Of a stretch of 64,000 nt of DNA, positions 33,876 to 42,289 are shown piece after piece. How positions within the stretch are numbered: position 1 is the stretch's first letter; every line of letters begins with the position of its first letter. The notes beneath the pieces were generated by a model. That model did not search any database and had not been told where the DNA came from. It saw only the letters and a list, made by a program, of their open reading frames with translations. Both the position numbers and the translations under genes were made by a program. The stretch spans positions 62,001-126,000 of the forward strand of contig DDFC01000008.1 of NCBI GenBank assembly GCA_002336895.1, written 5' to 3'. Source of the stretch: Verrucomicrobiaceae bacterium UBA1938 (GTDB taxonomy: Bacteria; Verrucomicrobiota; Verrucomicrobiia; Verrucomicrobiales; Verrucomicrobiaceae).

Positions 33876-33983
33876 TCCCGCTGAAGGCCGAAAAGGAGCC
33901 TCGATGCCACGGCTGGCGGAGAGGCTCTGATCCAGGCCCTGCTTTTCATGCCCGTGCGCATGGCTGCCTGCGGAGTCTCACAG

Positions 33984-34019
33984 ACGGAGCTGTGCTGAGT
34001 GCACGGCTCCGTTTTTTTT
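33984..34019 (+). terminator. Rho-independent terminator of the GldAFG-like operon
   Basis: Stem ACGGAGC/GCTCCGT with an inner GTGC/GCAC pairing, followed by TTTTTTTT. It lies 108 bases after the DUF4340 stop and faces the convergent pseudouridine synthase gene. Confidence 0.85.
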
Positions 34020-34055
34020 GTGCCCCGGGAGTGGTCTCCTGCTGACGGCGGGGGC

Positions 34056-34796
34056 TCAGGCCCACACAAACTCCTCCGGCAGCGGCGCCTCCCACGCCGC
34101 AGGAAAGCCCTCCACATTCAGCTCCAGCCGTGACGAATGCAGCGCCTGCCGTGGCAGGATGAGCCGCTGCTGCAGCGCCTCCGTCCATCCGGTCTCGATG
34201 AATTCCAGGTAGCAGCGGTCATCCCGGCCATACAGCTTGTCTCCCACGATGGGCAGTCCCAGGTGGTGAAGGTGCACGCGTATCTGGTGCATGCGCCCCG
34301 TCTCCGGCCGTGCCTCGATCAGCGCGTGCTTTTCACCCCGGCACTCAAAACGCCGCAGCGTGCGAAAGGCGGTGAGGCAGGGCGTTCCGGTGGGGTGCAC
34401 CATCTGCTTCACCCAGATGTCACCCGGCTGCACATCGCGTGCGTTGGCGATCGGCGCGTCCAGCGTCAGCTCCTCCCACTCCGGCCAGCCGTGCACCAGC
34501 GCGGTGTAGGTCTTGTGGATGCGGCGCTCCTGCATGGCCATGCCAAAGAGACGCGCCAGCTCGTGGTTTTTCGCTATCAGCACCACGCCGCTCGTCTCGC
34601 GGTCCAGGCGGTTGATGATGGAGACCTGCCCGCCATTGGCGATCTCATAGGAAAGCAGGTCGCACACACGGTGCCAGAGCGTGGGCGGCCCCTTGGGATC
34701 TCCGGGGTGGATCTGCAGCGGCGCAGGCTTGTCCACGACGATGTAGCCCTCCGCCTCGTCGATGATGGTGAAAGTGGCGTTGTTCCGGATGCTCAC
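34056..34796 (-). CDS. RluA-family RNA pseudouridine synthase
   Basis: 246 residues. Converts a uridine in rRNA or tRNA to pseudouridine. The catalytic Asp lies in IINRLDRETSGVVLIAK, preceded by VVDKPAPLQIHPGD and followed by YTALVHGWPE and ARPETGRMHQIRVHLHHLGLPIVGDKLYG, all RluA hallmarks. No S4 domain is present. The target base cannot be told from sequence. Its start codon overlaps the stop of the upstream dipeptidase gene by four bases, so translation is probably coupled. Confidence 0.93.
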   Translation of the reverse strand: MSIRNNATFTIIDEAEGYIVVDKPAPLQIHPGDPKGPPTLWHRVCDLLSYEIANGGQVSIINRLDRETSGVVLIAKNHELARLFGMAMQERRIHKTYTALVHGWPEWEELTLDAPIANARDVQPGDIWVKQMVHPTGTPCLTAFRTLRRFECRGEKHALIEARPETGRMHQIRVHLHHLGLPIVGDKLYGRDDRCYLEFIETGWTEALQQRLILPRQALHSSRLELNVEGFPAAWEAPLPEEFVWA

Positions 34797-35503
34797 GGCG
34801 GCGGGTTCATGGCGGGCAGTCCCAGCTTGTGCGCAAAGACCACGGGCTGCGGATCGGTGATGTAGTCGGCGTCATCAAAGTGCCACCACTCGGACTCCAG
34901 CTGCGTGAAGCCCGCCTCCTTCATCGCTGCGTTCAGGATCTGCAGGTTTTGCCGCACCACGGCGTCTCCGCCCTGGTAGTGGATGCCCGCGTGGGCAAAG
35001 TCCTGGTCAAAGCCCGTGGGCATGCGCTGCGGCCGCCCTCTGGCATCCACCAGCGTCAGATCCACGGCGATGCCCCCGCAGTGGCGGCTCCAGCCGGAGT
35101 TTGGGGAAAGGTACATGCCCGTGCTGCCGGCGGCCTTGTGCAGCGCCTCCTGCGCCTCAGGCGGGCGGTAGGCGTCCCAGATGCACAGGCCGCAGCCCTG
35201 CGCACGCAGCAGCTCCTGCGCCTTTTTGAGCTTTGCCGCCGTCTCTGTGCGCAGCAGGCAGGGCATGCGTGCGGGGTAGATGGGCCGCCCGGTCACGTTG
35301 TCCGCCGTGCCGTATTTCATGTCGATCACGATGCCCGGCACCGCCTCGCGCACGTCCACCAGGCTGCGCTGCCGCGCCTGCTTCATCACCTGGGCTGCGG
35401 GGTGCATGCCGCTGCCGGGGCGGGGCTGGGTGCAGGCCATGCCCACGAGGGCAGGGGCCATGAGGAGGATGAGACGCAGTCGCTGCCGGGAATCTGAAGT
35501 CAT
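34793..35503 (-). CDS. D-Ala-D-Ala dipeptidase (VanX/DdpX-like, M15D), lipoprotein
   Basis: 236 residues from the ATG at 35503, giving a lipoprotein signal (LRLILLMAPALVGMAC) that would anchor it in the envelope. Zinc and catalytic residues match VanX: the Arg in WDAYRPPEAQ, the H and D of SRHCGGIAVD, and the E and H of SEWWHFDD. VanX in resistance operons is cytoplasmic; exported DdpX-like enzymes recycle D-Ala-D-Ala from peptidoglycan. With no vanA/vanH nearby, a turnover role is more likely than glycopeptide resistance. Confidence 0.9.
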   Translation of the reverse strand: MTSDSRQRLRLILLMAPALVGMACTQPRPGSGMHPAAQVMKQARQRSLVDVREAVPGIVIDMKYGTADNVTGRPIYPARMPCLLRTETAAKLKKAQELLRAQGCGLCIWDAYRPPEAQEALHKAAGSTGMYLSPNSGWSRHCGGIAVDLTLVDARGRPQRMPTGFDQDFAHAGIHYQGGDAVVRQNLQILNAAMKEAGFTQLESEWWHFDDADYITDPQPVVFAHKLGLPAMNPPP

Positions 35504-35566
35504 GCCGAGTTTTTTGCTTCCGTATTCACGCACGGCGGGGCAAGTTTGCAAACTCAGCCACCTTTC

Positions 35567-36730
35567 ATGCGCTTTCAAATCCTCAACACCCTGCTGCACT
35601 GCCTGGCCTTTTACCTGGGGGCGGGCATCGGCTCCTTCCTCAATGTGGTCATCTACCGCCTGCCGCTGGGCATCTCGGTGAACAATCCCCGCCGCAGCTT
35701 CTGCCCCTCCTGCAAGTACAAGATCCCCATGTGGCAGAACATCCCGCTGCTGAGCTGGCTGCTGCTGCGTGGCAAATGCGCCAGCTGCGGCTGCAGGATC
35801 TCCATCCGCTACTTCCTCGTGGAGCTGCTCACCGGCGTGATGTTTTACCTGGTCTTTCTGAAGATCAGCGGGGAGTACGCAGCGGGGGGGAATCCCTGGC
35901 CCATGATGAAGCTGTGGGGCCCGCAGGTGCTCTGCCTCTGGCTTTTCATGAGCCTGCTCATCTCAGGCACCTTCATCGACATTGATCACTTCATCCTCCC
36001 GCACACCATCACCATCGGCGGTGCGGTGGCGGGCGTGCTCTGCTCCTGGTGGGTGCCTGCCCTCATGATGGAGGAGACCCACACGCGCGGACTGCTTGTC
36101 TCCCTGGCCAGCGCCGCCCTGGGCCTGGGTGGGCTGTGGGCCGTGGTGGAGCTGGGAAAGCTGGCCTTTGGCCGCAAAAAGTACGTCTTTGAGAAAGAGG
36201 AGAGCTGGGAGGTCACCCAGCCGGATGAGAACGAGCCCCCCGTCGTCGTCTTTGGCGAGCACCGCTATGAGTGGCAGGATCTCTTCACGCGTGCCACCGA
36301 CCGCATGGTCGTCTCCTGCTCCAGCCTGCAGGTGAATGACCGCAGCTTTGGCGCCGTGACCGCCGAGCTGTGGATGGAAAAGCTCAAGGTGCGCGAGGGC
36401 TCGGAACTGCATGAGATACCGCTGGAGGGCGTCTCCATCCTCAAGGCCAGCACCACGCAGGTGGTCATCCCCCGCGAGGCCATGGGCTTTGGCGACGTGC
36501 TCTTCCTCATGATGATCGGTGCCTTCACCGGCTGGCAGTCCGTGCTCTTCACCATCCTCGCCGCCTCCGTCATCGGCACCCTCTTTGCCGTCATCCACCG
36601 CGTGACCGGCCGTGCCGAATGGGGGGCTAAGATCCCCTTTGGTCCCTACCTCGCCCTCGGCGCCGCCATCTGGGTCTTCTACGGCCCGCAGTTTGTGGAC
36701 TGGTACTTCAGCCAGGTGATCTGGCGGTAG
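35567..36730 (+). CDS. Type IV prepilin peptidase with a cytoplasmic insertion
   Basis: 387 residues from the ATG at 35567. Cleaves and methylates prepilins and pseudopilins. It has an N-terminal helix with GIGSFLNVVIYRLP, then the zinc-type Cys pairs CPSCKYKIP and CASCGCRIS, as in PilD/GspO. The aspartyl-protease positions are GTFIDIDHFILP and MGFGDVLFLMMIGAFTGW (GxGD). Between them, about residues 205-305 form a soluble insert (YVFEKEESWEVTQPDENEPP through STTQVVIPREAM) where normal enzymes have a short loop, explaining the extra length over about 280. Confidence 0.92.
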   Translation: MRFQILNTLLHCLAFYLGAGIGSFLNVVIYRLPLGISVNNPRRSFCPSCKYKIPMWQNIPLLSWLLLRGKCASCGCRISIRYFLVELLTGVMFYLVFLKISGEYAAGGNPWPMMKLWGPQVLCLWLFMSLLISGTFIDIDHFILPHTITIGGAVAGVLCSWWVPALMMEETHTRGLLVSLASAALGLGGLWAVVELGKLAFGRKKYVFEKEESWEVTQPDENEPPVVVFGEHRYEWQDLFTRATDRMVVSCSSLQVNDRSFGAVTAELWMEKLKVREGSELHEIPLEGVSILKASTTQVVIPREAMGFGDVLFLMMIGAFTGWQSVLFTILAASVIGTLFAVIHRVTGRAEWGAKIPFGPYLALGAAIWVFYGPQFVDWYFSQVIWR

Positions 36731-36801
36731 CATCGTTCCAGCGCCCTCTGCGCCCAAGTTTTGGTTGAAGGCGCGTCTCCGCGCCCATACCATTCAGCAT
36801 C

Positions 36802-37341
36802 ATGGCGGCGCTGCTTCAAATCCCCAGCATCAAAAATGCAACCGCCTTCCATCTGGAGCGCTGGCGGAAGGTATGCGCCGATCCCAGCCTGCAGCGCCTG
36901 CCGGATCGCATCGAAACCAACCGCTACGGACACATCGTCATGATGTCGCCACCTGGATTCTCACACACCACGCGCCAGTCGGCGGTCTTTGCGCACTTGC
37001 TGACGTCAATGCCCCCCGGCGCGAGTGTTGAAGTTGCGGTGCTTACCAGCGATGGTGTCAAAGGCGTCGATGTAGCATGGATCTCCGAGAGCCGTGTGAA
37101 GCGTGGTTTGAAGGAAGATGTGCTGACTATCGCGCCGGAGATTTGCGTTGAGGTTGTGTCACCGGGGAACACCCGGCAGGAGATGGAGAACAAGCGTGAA
37201 CTTTACTTTGCCGCAGGTGCCGAGGAGGTGTGGTTCTGCGATCAAAAGGGAGTGCTGCATTTCTTCATCAAAGGCAGCGAGGAGACGGCGGCGAAGGCGT
37301 CGGCATTGTGCCCTTCGATGCCGAAACGGGTGAAGGTGTAG
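36802..37341 (+). CDS. Uma2-family (DUF820) PD-(D/E)XK-like protein
   Basis: 179 residues. The family pattern is clear: RIETNRYGHIVMMSPPG, then KGVDVAWIS (the Asp of the nuclease-like core), then PEICVEVVSPGNTRQEMENK (Glu and downstream Lys) and YFAAGAEEVWFCD. Uma2 proteins share the restriction-endonuclease fold and multiply in cyanobacteria, Planctomycetes and Verrucomicrobia; their biological role is unsettled. A stand-alone gene, convergent with the sulfatase, with a shared strong hairpin between them. Confidence 0.9.
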   Translation: MAALLQIPSIKNATAFHLERWRKVCADPSLQRLPDRIETNRYGHIVMMSPPGFSHTTRQSAVFAHLLTSMPPGASVEVAVLTSDGVKGVDVAWISESRVKRGLKEDVLTIAPEICVEVVSPGNTRQEMENKRELYFAAGAEEVWFCDQKGVLHFFIKGSEETAAKASALCPSMPKRVKV

Positions 37342-37436
37342 AGGTCAAAGTGAAGCAGCCCTGTGCCTGTGGAAAAGGGGAACGCTGCGCAAACTCAGCC
37401 GTGTAGAAACATCTCGAAGTGTGTGAAGGGAGGAGC

Positions 37437-37468
37437 GCAGCCTTGTTGCCCGGCAACAAGGCTGCTTT
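37437..37468. terminator. Strong hairpin between Uma2 gene and sulfatase
   Basis: GCAGCCTTGTTGCC (37437-37450) and GGCAACAAGGCTGC (37452-37465) form a perfect 14-bp inverted repeat around a single base, followed on the plus strand by TTT. It ends 24 bases before the sulfatase stop and lies 96 bases after the Uma2 stop. Confidence 0.7.
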
Positions 37469-37491
37469 CCTGAGCCAGTCTCTCGCTCTTC

Positions 37492-39084
37492 CTACTCCGC
37501 CTTCTTCGCCCCGGCCTTCTTCTTGCCAGCCCCTTTGCCTTTGGCCTGCGGCTGCACGGGGGGATTCACCTCGCCTTCAAAGGCTTTGTTGCCATACGCG
37601 AGGCGTGGCGGGGGCATGCTTTCCTTCACCTCGGCCTGCAGGCGCAGGATCTCGGCCTTCAGCTCCTTCACAGTGTCGGCGTAGGCGGGGTCGTTGTAGA
37701 AGCTCTTGGTCTCCAGCGGGTCCTTCTCGCGGTCCATCAGCTCCCAGTCGTCCACGTCCGGCTTGTAGTAGTGGATGAGCTTGTAGCGGTCGGTGATCAC
37801 GCCGTAGTGCGGGCGCACGTGGTGCGGCACCGGGTACTCGTAGTAGTGGTAGTACAGGGACTTGCGCCAGTCGGCCGGCGTCTCTCCTTTGAAAAGCGGC
37901 ACCAGGCTGCGGCCATGCACATCAGGCAGGTTCGGGCACTGGGCGATGTCCAGGAAGGTGCTCGCAAAGTCGATCAGGCTCACGATCTTGTTGTTCACGG
38001 AGCCGGGCTTGATCACCCCCGGCCAGCGGACGAGGAAGGGCGTGCGCAGGGATTCCTCAAAGATCCAGCGTTTGTCAAACCAGCCGTGCTCGCCCAGGTA
38101 GAAGCCCTGGTCGCTGCTCAGCATGACCACGGTGTTTTCTGTCAGGCCTTCTTTGTCCAGGTAATCCAGCACGCGGCCCACATTGTCGTCCACCGCCTTC
38201 ACGCAGGCGAGGTAGTCGTGCATGTAGCGCTGGTAGCGCCACTTCACCAGATCACGGCCGGCGGGCGCGGCTTCGCGGTACTTCGCATTGCGCGGCTCGT
38301 AGTAGGCATCCCAGGCCTTCTTCTGCTCCGGGTTCAGATTGCCCGGAGTCACCAGCTTGGTGTCGCGGTCCGTCATCGTGCGGTCGATCCCCATGTCGTG
38401 GTCGCTCACCGCCTTGCTGCGGCCCGAGTAGCTGTCAAAGAGCGTCTCCGGCTCCTCATACACGCGGTCTTTGTCAAAGCCCAGGTAGCGTGCCGGCGGC
38501 TCCCACTCGCGGTGCGGGGCCTTGTGCTGGCACATCATCATGAAGGGCTTCGTCTTGTCGCGCTTTTGCAGCCACTCCAGCGTCAGATCGCCGATGATGT
38601 CCGTGGTGTAGCCTTCGAGCTTCACGGGTTTGCCGTTGTCGATCATGGGCGGGTTGTAGTACACGCCCTGGCCGGGGAGCACGTTCCAGTAGTCATAGCC
38701 CACGGGGTCGGTCATGAGGTGCCATTTGCCGATCATGGCCATCTGGTAGCCCTTCTCATGCATCACCTTCGGGAAGGTGGGCTGGCTGCTGTCAAACTTG
38801 CTGTTGCTGTTGTTGTAGAAGCCGTTGGCGTGGGAGTACCTGCCTGTCTGGATCACTGCGCGGCTGGGGCCGCAGATGGAGTTCGTCACGAGGCAGCGGT
38901 CAAAGCGCATCCCATCTTTGGCGATTCGGTCCATGTTCGGCGTCTCCAGCAGCTTGCGCTGGTCGCCGTAGCAGCTCATGGCCTGATAGGCCAGGTCATC
39001 GCAGAAGATGAAGACGATGTTCGGCGGCTGCGCGGCGCTGGCGGCAGCCGCGAGGAGGAGGGAGGCGAAGAGGGCGCGGATCAT
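37492..39084 (-). CDS. Secreted sulfatase (Cys-type)
   Basis: 530 residues from the ATG at 39084, which starts a Sec signal (MIRALFASLLLAAAASAAQ). Mature part: PNIVFIFCDDLAYQAMSCYG (metal-binding Asp pair), then VTNSICGPSRAVIQTGRY with the C-x-P-S-R motif whose Cys becomes formylglycine, GKWHLMTDPVGYDYWNV, and DQGFYLGEHGWFDKRW. A Lys/Ala-rich tail closes the protein. The family strips sulfate from polysaccharides or small sulfate esters; iduronate- or choline-type subfamilies are likely but the substrate is open. Maturation needs FGE or anSME, not seen in this window. Confidence 0.93.
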   Translation of the reverse strand: MIRALFASLLLAAAASAAQPPNIVFIFCDDLAYQAMSCYGDQRKLLETPNMDRIAKDGMRFDRCLVTNSICGPSRAVIQTGRYSHANGFYNNSNSKFDSSQPTFPKVMHEKGYQMAMIGKWHLMTDPVGYDYWNVLPGQGVYYNPPMIDNGKPVKLEGYTTDIIGDLTLEWLQKRDKTKPFMMMCQHKAPHREWEPPARYLGFDKDRVYEEPETLFDSYSGRSKAVSDHDMGIDRTMTDRDTKLVTPGNLNPEQKKAWDAYYEPRNAKYREAAPAGRDLVKWRYQRYMHDYLACVKAVDDNVGRVLDYLDKEGLTENTVVMLSSDQGFYLGEHGWFDKRWIFEESLRTPFLVRWPGVIKPGSVNNKIVSLIDFASTFLDIAQCPNLPDVHGRSLVPLFKGETPADWRKSLYYHYYEYPVPHHVRPHYGVITDRYKLIHYYKPDVDDWELMDREKDPLETKSFYNDPAYADTVKELKAEILRLQAEVKESMPPPRLAYGNKAFEGEVNPPVQPQAKGKGAGKKKAGAKKAE

Positions 39085-39377
39085 GGGAAAGGGGGGGGAT
39101 GACAGGTGGGAAACGCAGGCGGAATGCGTTGCAACGAAATGCGAACGAAGGAAACGCGGCGTCTTTGCAAGAAAATTGGCGCATGGCGGGCAGACCCGCC
39201 ACGGGGGGGCGCAGCACCCGGCGCGCCCGCCCTGCGGCACCCCCACACCACACCCTACCAGCCCATGCTGCATCCTGCAGCAGGCGTGGTCTTCACTGGT
39301 GGCGGCGCGGCCTTGTGCAAATTCATGCAGTTTTCTCTTTGACATCCGGAAAAGTGATCCCAACTGAATTTGTCGGT
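39085..39377. other. Gap between sulfatase and HTH gene
   Basis: 293 bases between divergent genes. It has runs of G/C (GGGGGGGG near 39092) and no reliable promoter boxes or ORF. Longer frames that enter it from both neighbours lack family support. Confidence 0.5.
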
Positions 39378-39662
39378 ATGAATCAACCAAAACCGACATC
39401 CACCACCGCTTCCAGCCTTCCGGCCAGGAAGATCACCCGTCAGCAGCTCGCCGCCCATTGCGGGCTTTCCGTGCGCATGATCGATGAACTGACCAGCACC
39501 GGCGTGCTGGGTCATTTCAAGATCGGCAAAGCCGTGCGCTACGACCTCGCCGAAGTCGAGGCCGACCTGCGTGCACGGTATTACGTGCCAGCACATGGTA
39601 GGGAGGGCTGTCCCCAGCCCTCCGCGCCGGCAGCCACCACCACCCTCAACCCCCGCGCCTGA
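39378..39662 (+). CDS. Small helix-turn-helix (excisionase/MerR-like) protein
   Basis: 94 residues from the ATG at 39378. The core ITRQQLAAHCGLSVRMIDELTSTGVLGHFKIGKAVRYDLAEVEADL is a winged-helix DNA-binding module of the excisionase/HTH_17 type (residues about 19-63). The C-terminus is Pro/Ala-rich. It ends 7 bases before the DUF3987 gene. HTH-DUF3987 pairs of this kind occur in integrated elements, where the small protein probably controls excision or expression. Confidence 0.8.
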   Translation: MNQPKPTSTTASSLPARKITRQQLAAHCGLSVRMIDELTSTGVLGHFKIGKAVRYDLAEVEADLRARYYVPAHGREGCPQPSAPAATTTLNPRA

Positions 39663-39669
39663 GCCGCCC

Positions 39670-41247
39670 ATGCACACCCCATCCATCCACACAGACGCCC
39701 CGGCCCCCAGCACCCCGCGTCCGCTGCCACTCGGCGCGGCGCTGCCGCCCGTGCAGGCCTTTGACCCCGCATGGCTGCCCGGCCCCTTCCGCGCCTGGAT
39801 CAGCGACATCGCCGAGCGCATGCAGTGCCCGCCGGAGTTTCCCGCCGTCGCCGCCATGACCGCGCTCTCCAGCATCGCCGGGCGGCGCTTCTGCATCCAG
39901 CCCAAGACGCAGGACGAGGCCTACACCGAGTTCCCCCACCTCTGGGGCATGCTCATCGGCAGCCCCTCCATGATGAAAAGCCCCGCCATGCAGGCCGCCA
40001 TGCGTCCGCTCAAGCAGATGGAGGAGCTGCTGCAAAGAGAGCACGAAGGCCGTGAGGCCAGCCGCCAGGCGGACGAGATCGCCGCACGCATGCGCCGTGC
40101 TGCTCTGGAGTCCGAGGCACGCCGCGCCACGCGCAAAGGAGAGCCCTTTGACTTCACCCAGCTCATCGGCCCCGCCGAGGGCCAGCCCACACCGCTGCGC
40201 CGGCTCTTTGTCAATGACGCCAGCCTGGAGGCCCTCGGCGAAGTCCTGCGAGACAACCCCACCGGCACCCTCTACTACCAGGACGAGCTCTCCGGCCTCC
40301 TGGCCCAGATGGAAAAGGAGGGCAATCAATCCCTGCGCGCCTTTCTGCTGCAGGCCTGGAGCGGCAAGGAAGGCTTCACCTTTGACCGCATCGGGCGCGG
40401 TCGGCGCTACATCGAGGCCTGCGCCCTCAGCGTGCTCGGCAGCATCCAGCCCGGCGTCGTGGCCGCGCATGTGCGTGCCGCCACCGGGCACACCACGGGG
40501 GCAGACGGCTTCCTGCAGCGTTTTTCATTAATGGTGTGGCCGGACGTCAGCCGCGACTGGGAGGACATCGACCGCCCGCTCGACTTTGAGGCCGAGTGGG
40601 ACGCGCGGGATGTCTTCGACTCCATCGAAAATCTCACCACCGCCCAGCTCATCCAGAACGGCATCCGCCCCGGGCGCGATGGCGTGCCCGTCTTCCGTTT
40701 CGCCCCCAATGCGCAGGAGCTCTTCAGCCACTGGCGGCGCACGCTGGAGCTGCGCCTGCGCGCAGGCACCCTGGCCCCCGTGATGGAGGCCCACCTGGGC
40801 AAATACCGCAAGCTCGTGCCCGCCCTGGCCCTGCTCATCCATGTGGCCGACCGCCCCGCCGGGAGCGTCAGCCTCTCCGCGCTGGAGAGCGCCATCTCCT
40901 GGGCCGCCTGCCTGGAGACCCACGCCGCCCGCGTCTTCGCCTCCGGCACCCTCGCCGAAGCCTCCGCCGTGCACAGCCTGCTGAAAAAGCTCCTGGATGG
41001 CACCTCCGGCCTGCCGGGAGTGTTCAAGGCGCGGGATGTGAAGCAGAGAAACTGGAGCGGCCTCACTCATTCCGAGGATGTCGAATCTGCGTGCGACCTG
41101 CTGGTTGATCACGGCTGGCTCATCGCTGCGGCAAAGCCATCAAGCACCCAAGGCGGACGTCCTACCACAACCTACCATCTCAATCCATTGGCTCAAATGT
41201 CATCTGCCACCGCATCGCCCTCATCCCATGATCAAGCCAGGTTTTGA
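39670..41247 (+). CDS. DUF3987 protein (primase/helicase-like, mobile-element associated)
   Basis: 525 residues from the ATG at 39670. After a Pro-rich start, FRAWISDIAERMQCPPEFPA and PHLWGMLIGSPSMMKSPAMQ carry the DUF3987 N-terminal motifs, with GSPSMMKS in the Walker A position. LYYQDELSGLLAQMEKE is the Walker B-like segment. The C-terminal part (ESACDLLVDHGWLI, GGRPTTTYHLNP) reads as a winged-helix. Relatives are encoded beside phage and plasmid replication genes. The stop codon lies inside the left arm of a 38-bp inverted repeat. The integrase usually expected nearby is not present. Confidence 0.85.
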   Translation: MHTPSIHTDAPAPSTPRPLPLGAALPPVQAFDPAWLPGPFRAWISDIAERMQCPPEFPAVAAMTALSSIAGRRFCIQPKTQDEAYTEFPHLWGMLIGSPSMMKSPAMQAAMRPLKQMEELLQREHEGREASRQADEIAARMRRAALESEARRATRKGEPFDFTQLIGPAEGQPTPLRRLFVNDASLEALGEVLRDNPTGTLYYQDELSGLLAQMEKEGNQSLRAFLLQAWSGKEGFTFDRIGRGRRYIEACALSVLGSIQPGVVAAHVRAATGHTTGADGFLQRFSLMVWPDVSRDWEDIDRPLDFEAEWDARDVFDSIENLTTAQLIQNGIRPGRDGVPVFRFAPNAQELFSHWRRTLELRLRAGTLAPVMEAHLGKYRKLVPALALLIHVADRPAGSVSLSALESAISWAACLETHAARVFASGTLAEASAVHSLLKKLLDGTSGLPGVFKARDVKQRNWSGLTHSEDVESACDLLVDHGWLIAAAKPSSTQGGRPTTTYHLNPLAQMSSATASPSSHDQARF

Positions 41248-41277
41248 GGGTTTTGAAGGTTTTGAGGGTGTGTTTTT
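41240..41277 (+). repeat. Left arm of a G-rich 38-bp inverted repeat
   Basis: Begins GGTTTTGAGGGTTTTGAAGG and ends GGGTGTGTTTTT. Internally it is made of three GGTTTTGA-type units, so it has iteron-like periodicity and four G-runs. 37 of 38 bases match the reverse complement of 42123-42160. The DUF3987 stop codon (41245-41247) is inside it. Confidence 0.9.
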
Positions 41278-41665
41278 GGAGGGAATGTTTTTTCGTGAAG
41301 GGCTTGGATGAAAGAGCGGTGGGCATTGCTCCATGGCGTTCCCTCCAGTGGGCGGCCTGTTGTGGGCTGTCCTCCCTGCACTCAGGGGCCTGTCCGCGCT
41401 CAGCGGCACCGCATGCACTCCCTCCTCCTTAGTGCCTTCAAGACCTTGTTGTTCATAAGTGTGTGCCACAACCATGATAGACAAGAATCTGGCCTCCTTC
41501 ATGATGTGACCAGCCGCTCACAAATTCGAAATCGCAGCCTGAAAAGCGAAAGACTTCACCCAACATGGTGCTCAGAAGGTGGTGTTGTCATGATTATGGT
41601 GAGAGGGGTGTCCTCCTGGCAAACGCAGCAGATCCTTAGAATGATGCTGATGTCTGTTCACGGCA

Positions 41666-41968
41666 TCATTTTAAAAACAGCAGAGCCCCAAGGTTAAGCC
41701 CCGCAATCAATGTGAGATTAACCACGACATCGAATGGCTGATGCACATAGCCGAGGCCGTCCACTTGTGCCTGAGTACTAAATCTAAGATCAGGCTTGAT
41801 CCTCAAGGCCAGTCCGCCCACAAGCTGGGCCACAATGAGGGAGCCAACCCACGCAAGAGCGAGTGTCAGGAATGCATTCATGGCAAACCAGTGAGCCATG
41901 ATCAAAACTCCAGCATAGGTGCCTGCAGCGCTTGAGTACCATAGAGTGGGTAAAGCCAGGGTTTTCAT
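41666..41968 (-). CDS. Possible small membrane protein
   Basis: 100 residues with three hydrophobic segments (AAGTYAGVLIMAHWFAMNAF, LTLALAWVGSLIVAQLVGG, VVVNLTLIAGLNLGALLFL) and a charged centre. The hydrophobic pattern is what a real membrane protein would show and is unlikely in random sequence. No clear ribosome site precedes the ATG, and I do not recognise the family. It lies wholly between the arms of the 38-bp inverted repeat. Confidence 0.5.
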   Translation of the reverse strand: MKTLALPTLWYSSAAGTYAGVLIMAHWFAMNAFLTLALAWVGSLIVAQLVGGLALRIKPDLRFSTQAQVDGLGYVHQPFDVVVNLTLIAGLNLGALLFLK

Positions 41969-42122
41969 CTGAACTGGAGTGATGGTGCATCATCCTGCAT
42001 GATCGCGCAAAAGGCATGTTCTGAATGCATGGGCATGCATAGGAGGGAATCTTGCATACATGGCCCACCAAGGAATCGTCTGACTTTCACCACGTCAGCG
42101 AGTCAAAAAAACTGTCCCTTTT

Positions 42123-42160
42123 AAAAACGCACCCTCAAAACCTTCAAAACCCTCAAAACC
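42123..42160 (-). repeat. Right arm of the G-rich 38-bp inverted repeat
   Basis: On the minus strand it reads like the left arm, with one C/T difference (GGGTGCG against GGGTGTG). The arms face each other across 845 bases, giving a 921-bp bounded unit. No target-site duplication is visible in the flanks. Confidence 0.9.
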
Positions 42161-42289
42161 TCCTTCTTTAAGTCCTGGCGGAGCCTGTCATTCAGCCCTC
42201 TTATCTGTTTGGAGACCACCAGCCGCCGCTGATTGGATCCCCTGCTTTTGCGCTCGACGAGCCGCTGCCGGGCTGAGTAATCTTTGGTC

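Larger units (their letters stand above)
41248..42289. other. Gap after DUF3987 holding one possible small membrane-protein gene
   Basis: About 1 kb, clearly AT-richer than the flanking genes (especially 41440-42130). Apart from the inverted-repeat arms and a possible minus-strand gene at 41666-41968, I see no supported feature. The plus-strand frame at 41308-41697 has no domain and poor composition. Confidence 0.5.

Noticed and set aside
34793..35503. Vancomycin-resistance gene cluster
   Set aside because: Only a VanX-like exported enzyme is present; no ligase or dehydrogenase genes nearby.
39099..39377. Upstream extension of the HTH gene
   Set aside because: Arg/Pro-rich low-complexity residues before the ATG at 39378; the family starts later.
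41308..41697. 129-codon plus-strand frame inside the inverted-repeat unit
   Set aside because: No domain, no signal, poor start context; overlaps the more plausible membrane-protein frame.
41221..42180. Transposon with target-site duplication
   Set aside because: The 38-bp arms are real, but flanks 41228-41239 and 42161-42172 share no direct repeat, and no transposase is inside.
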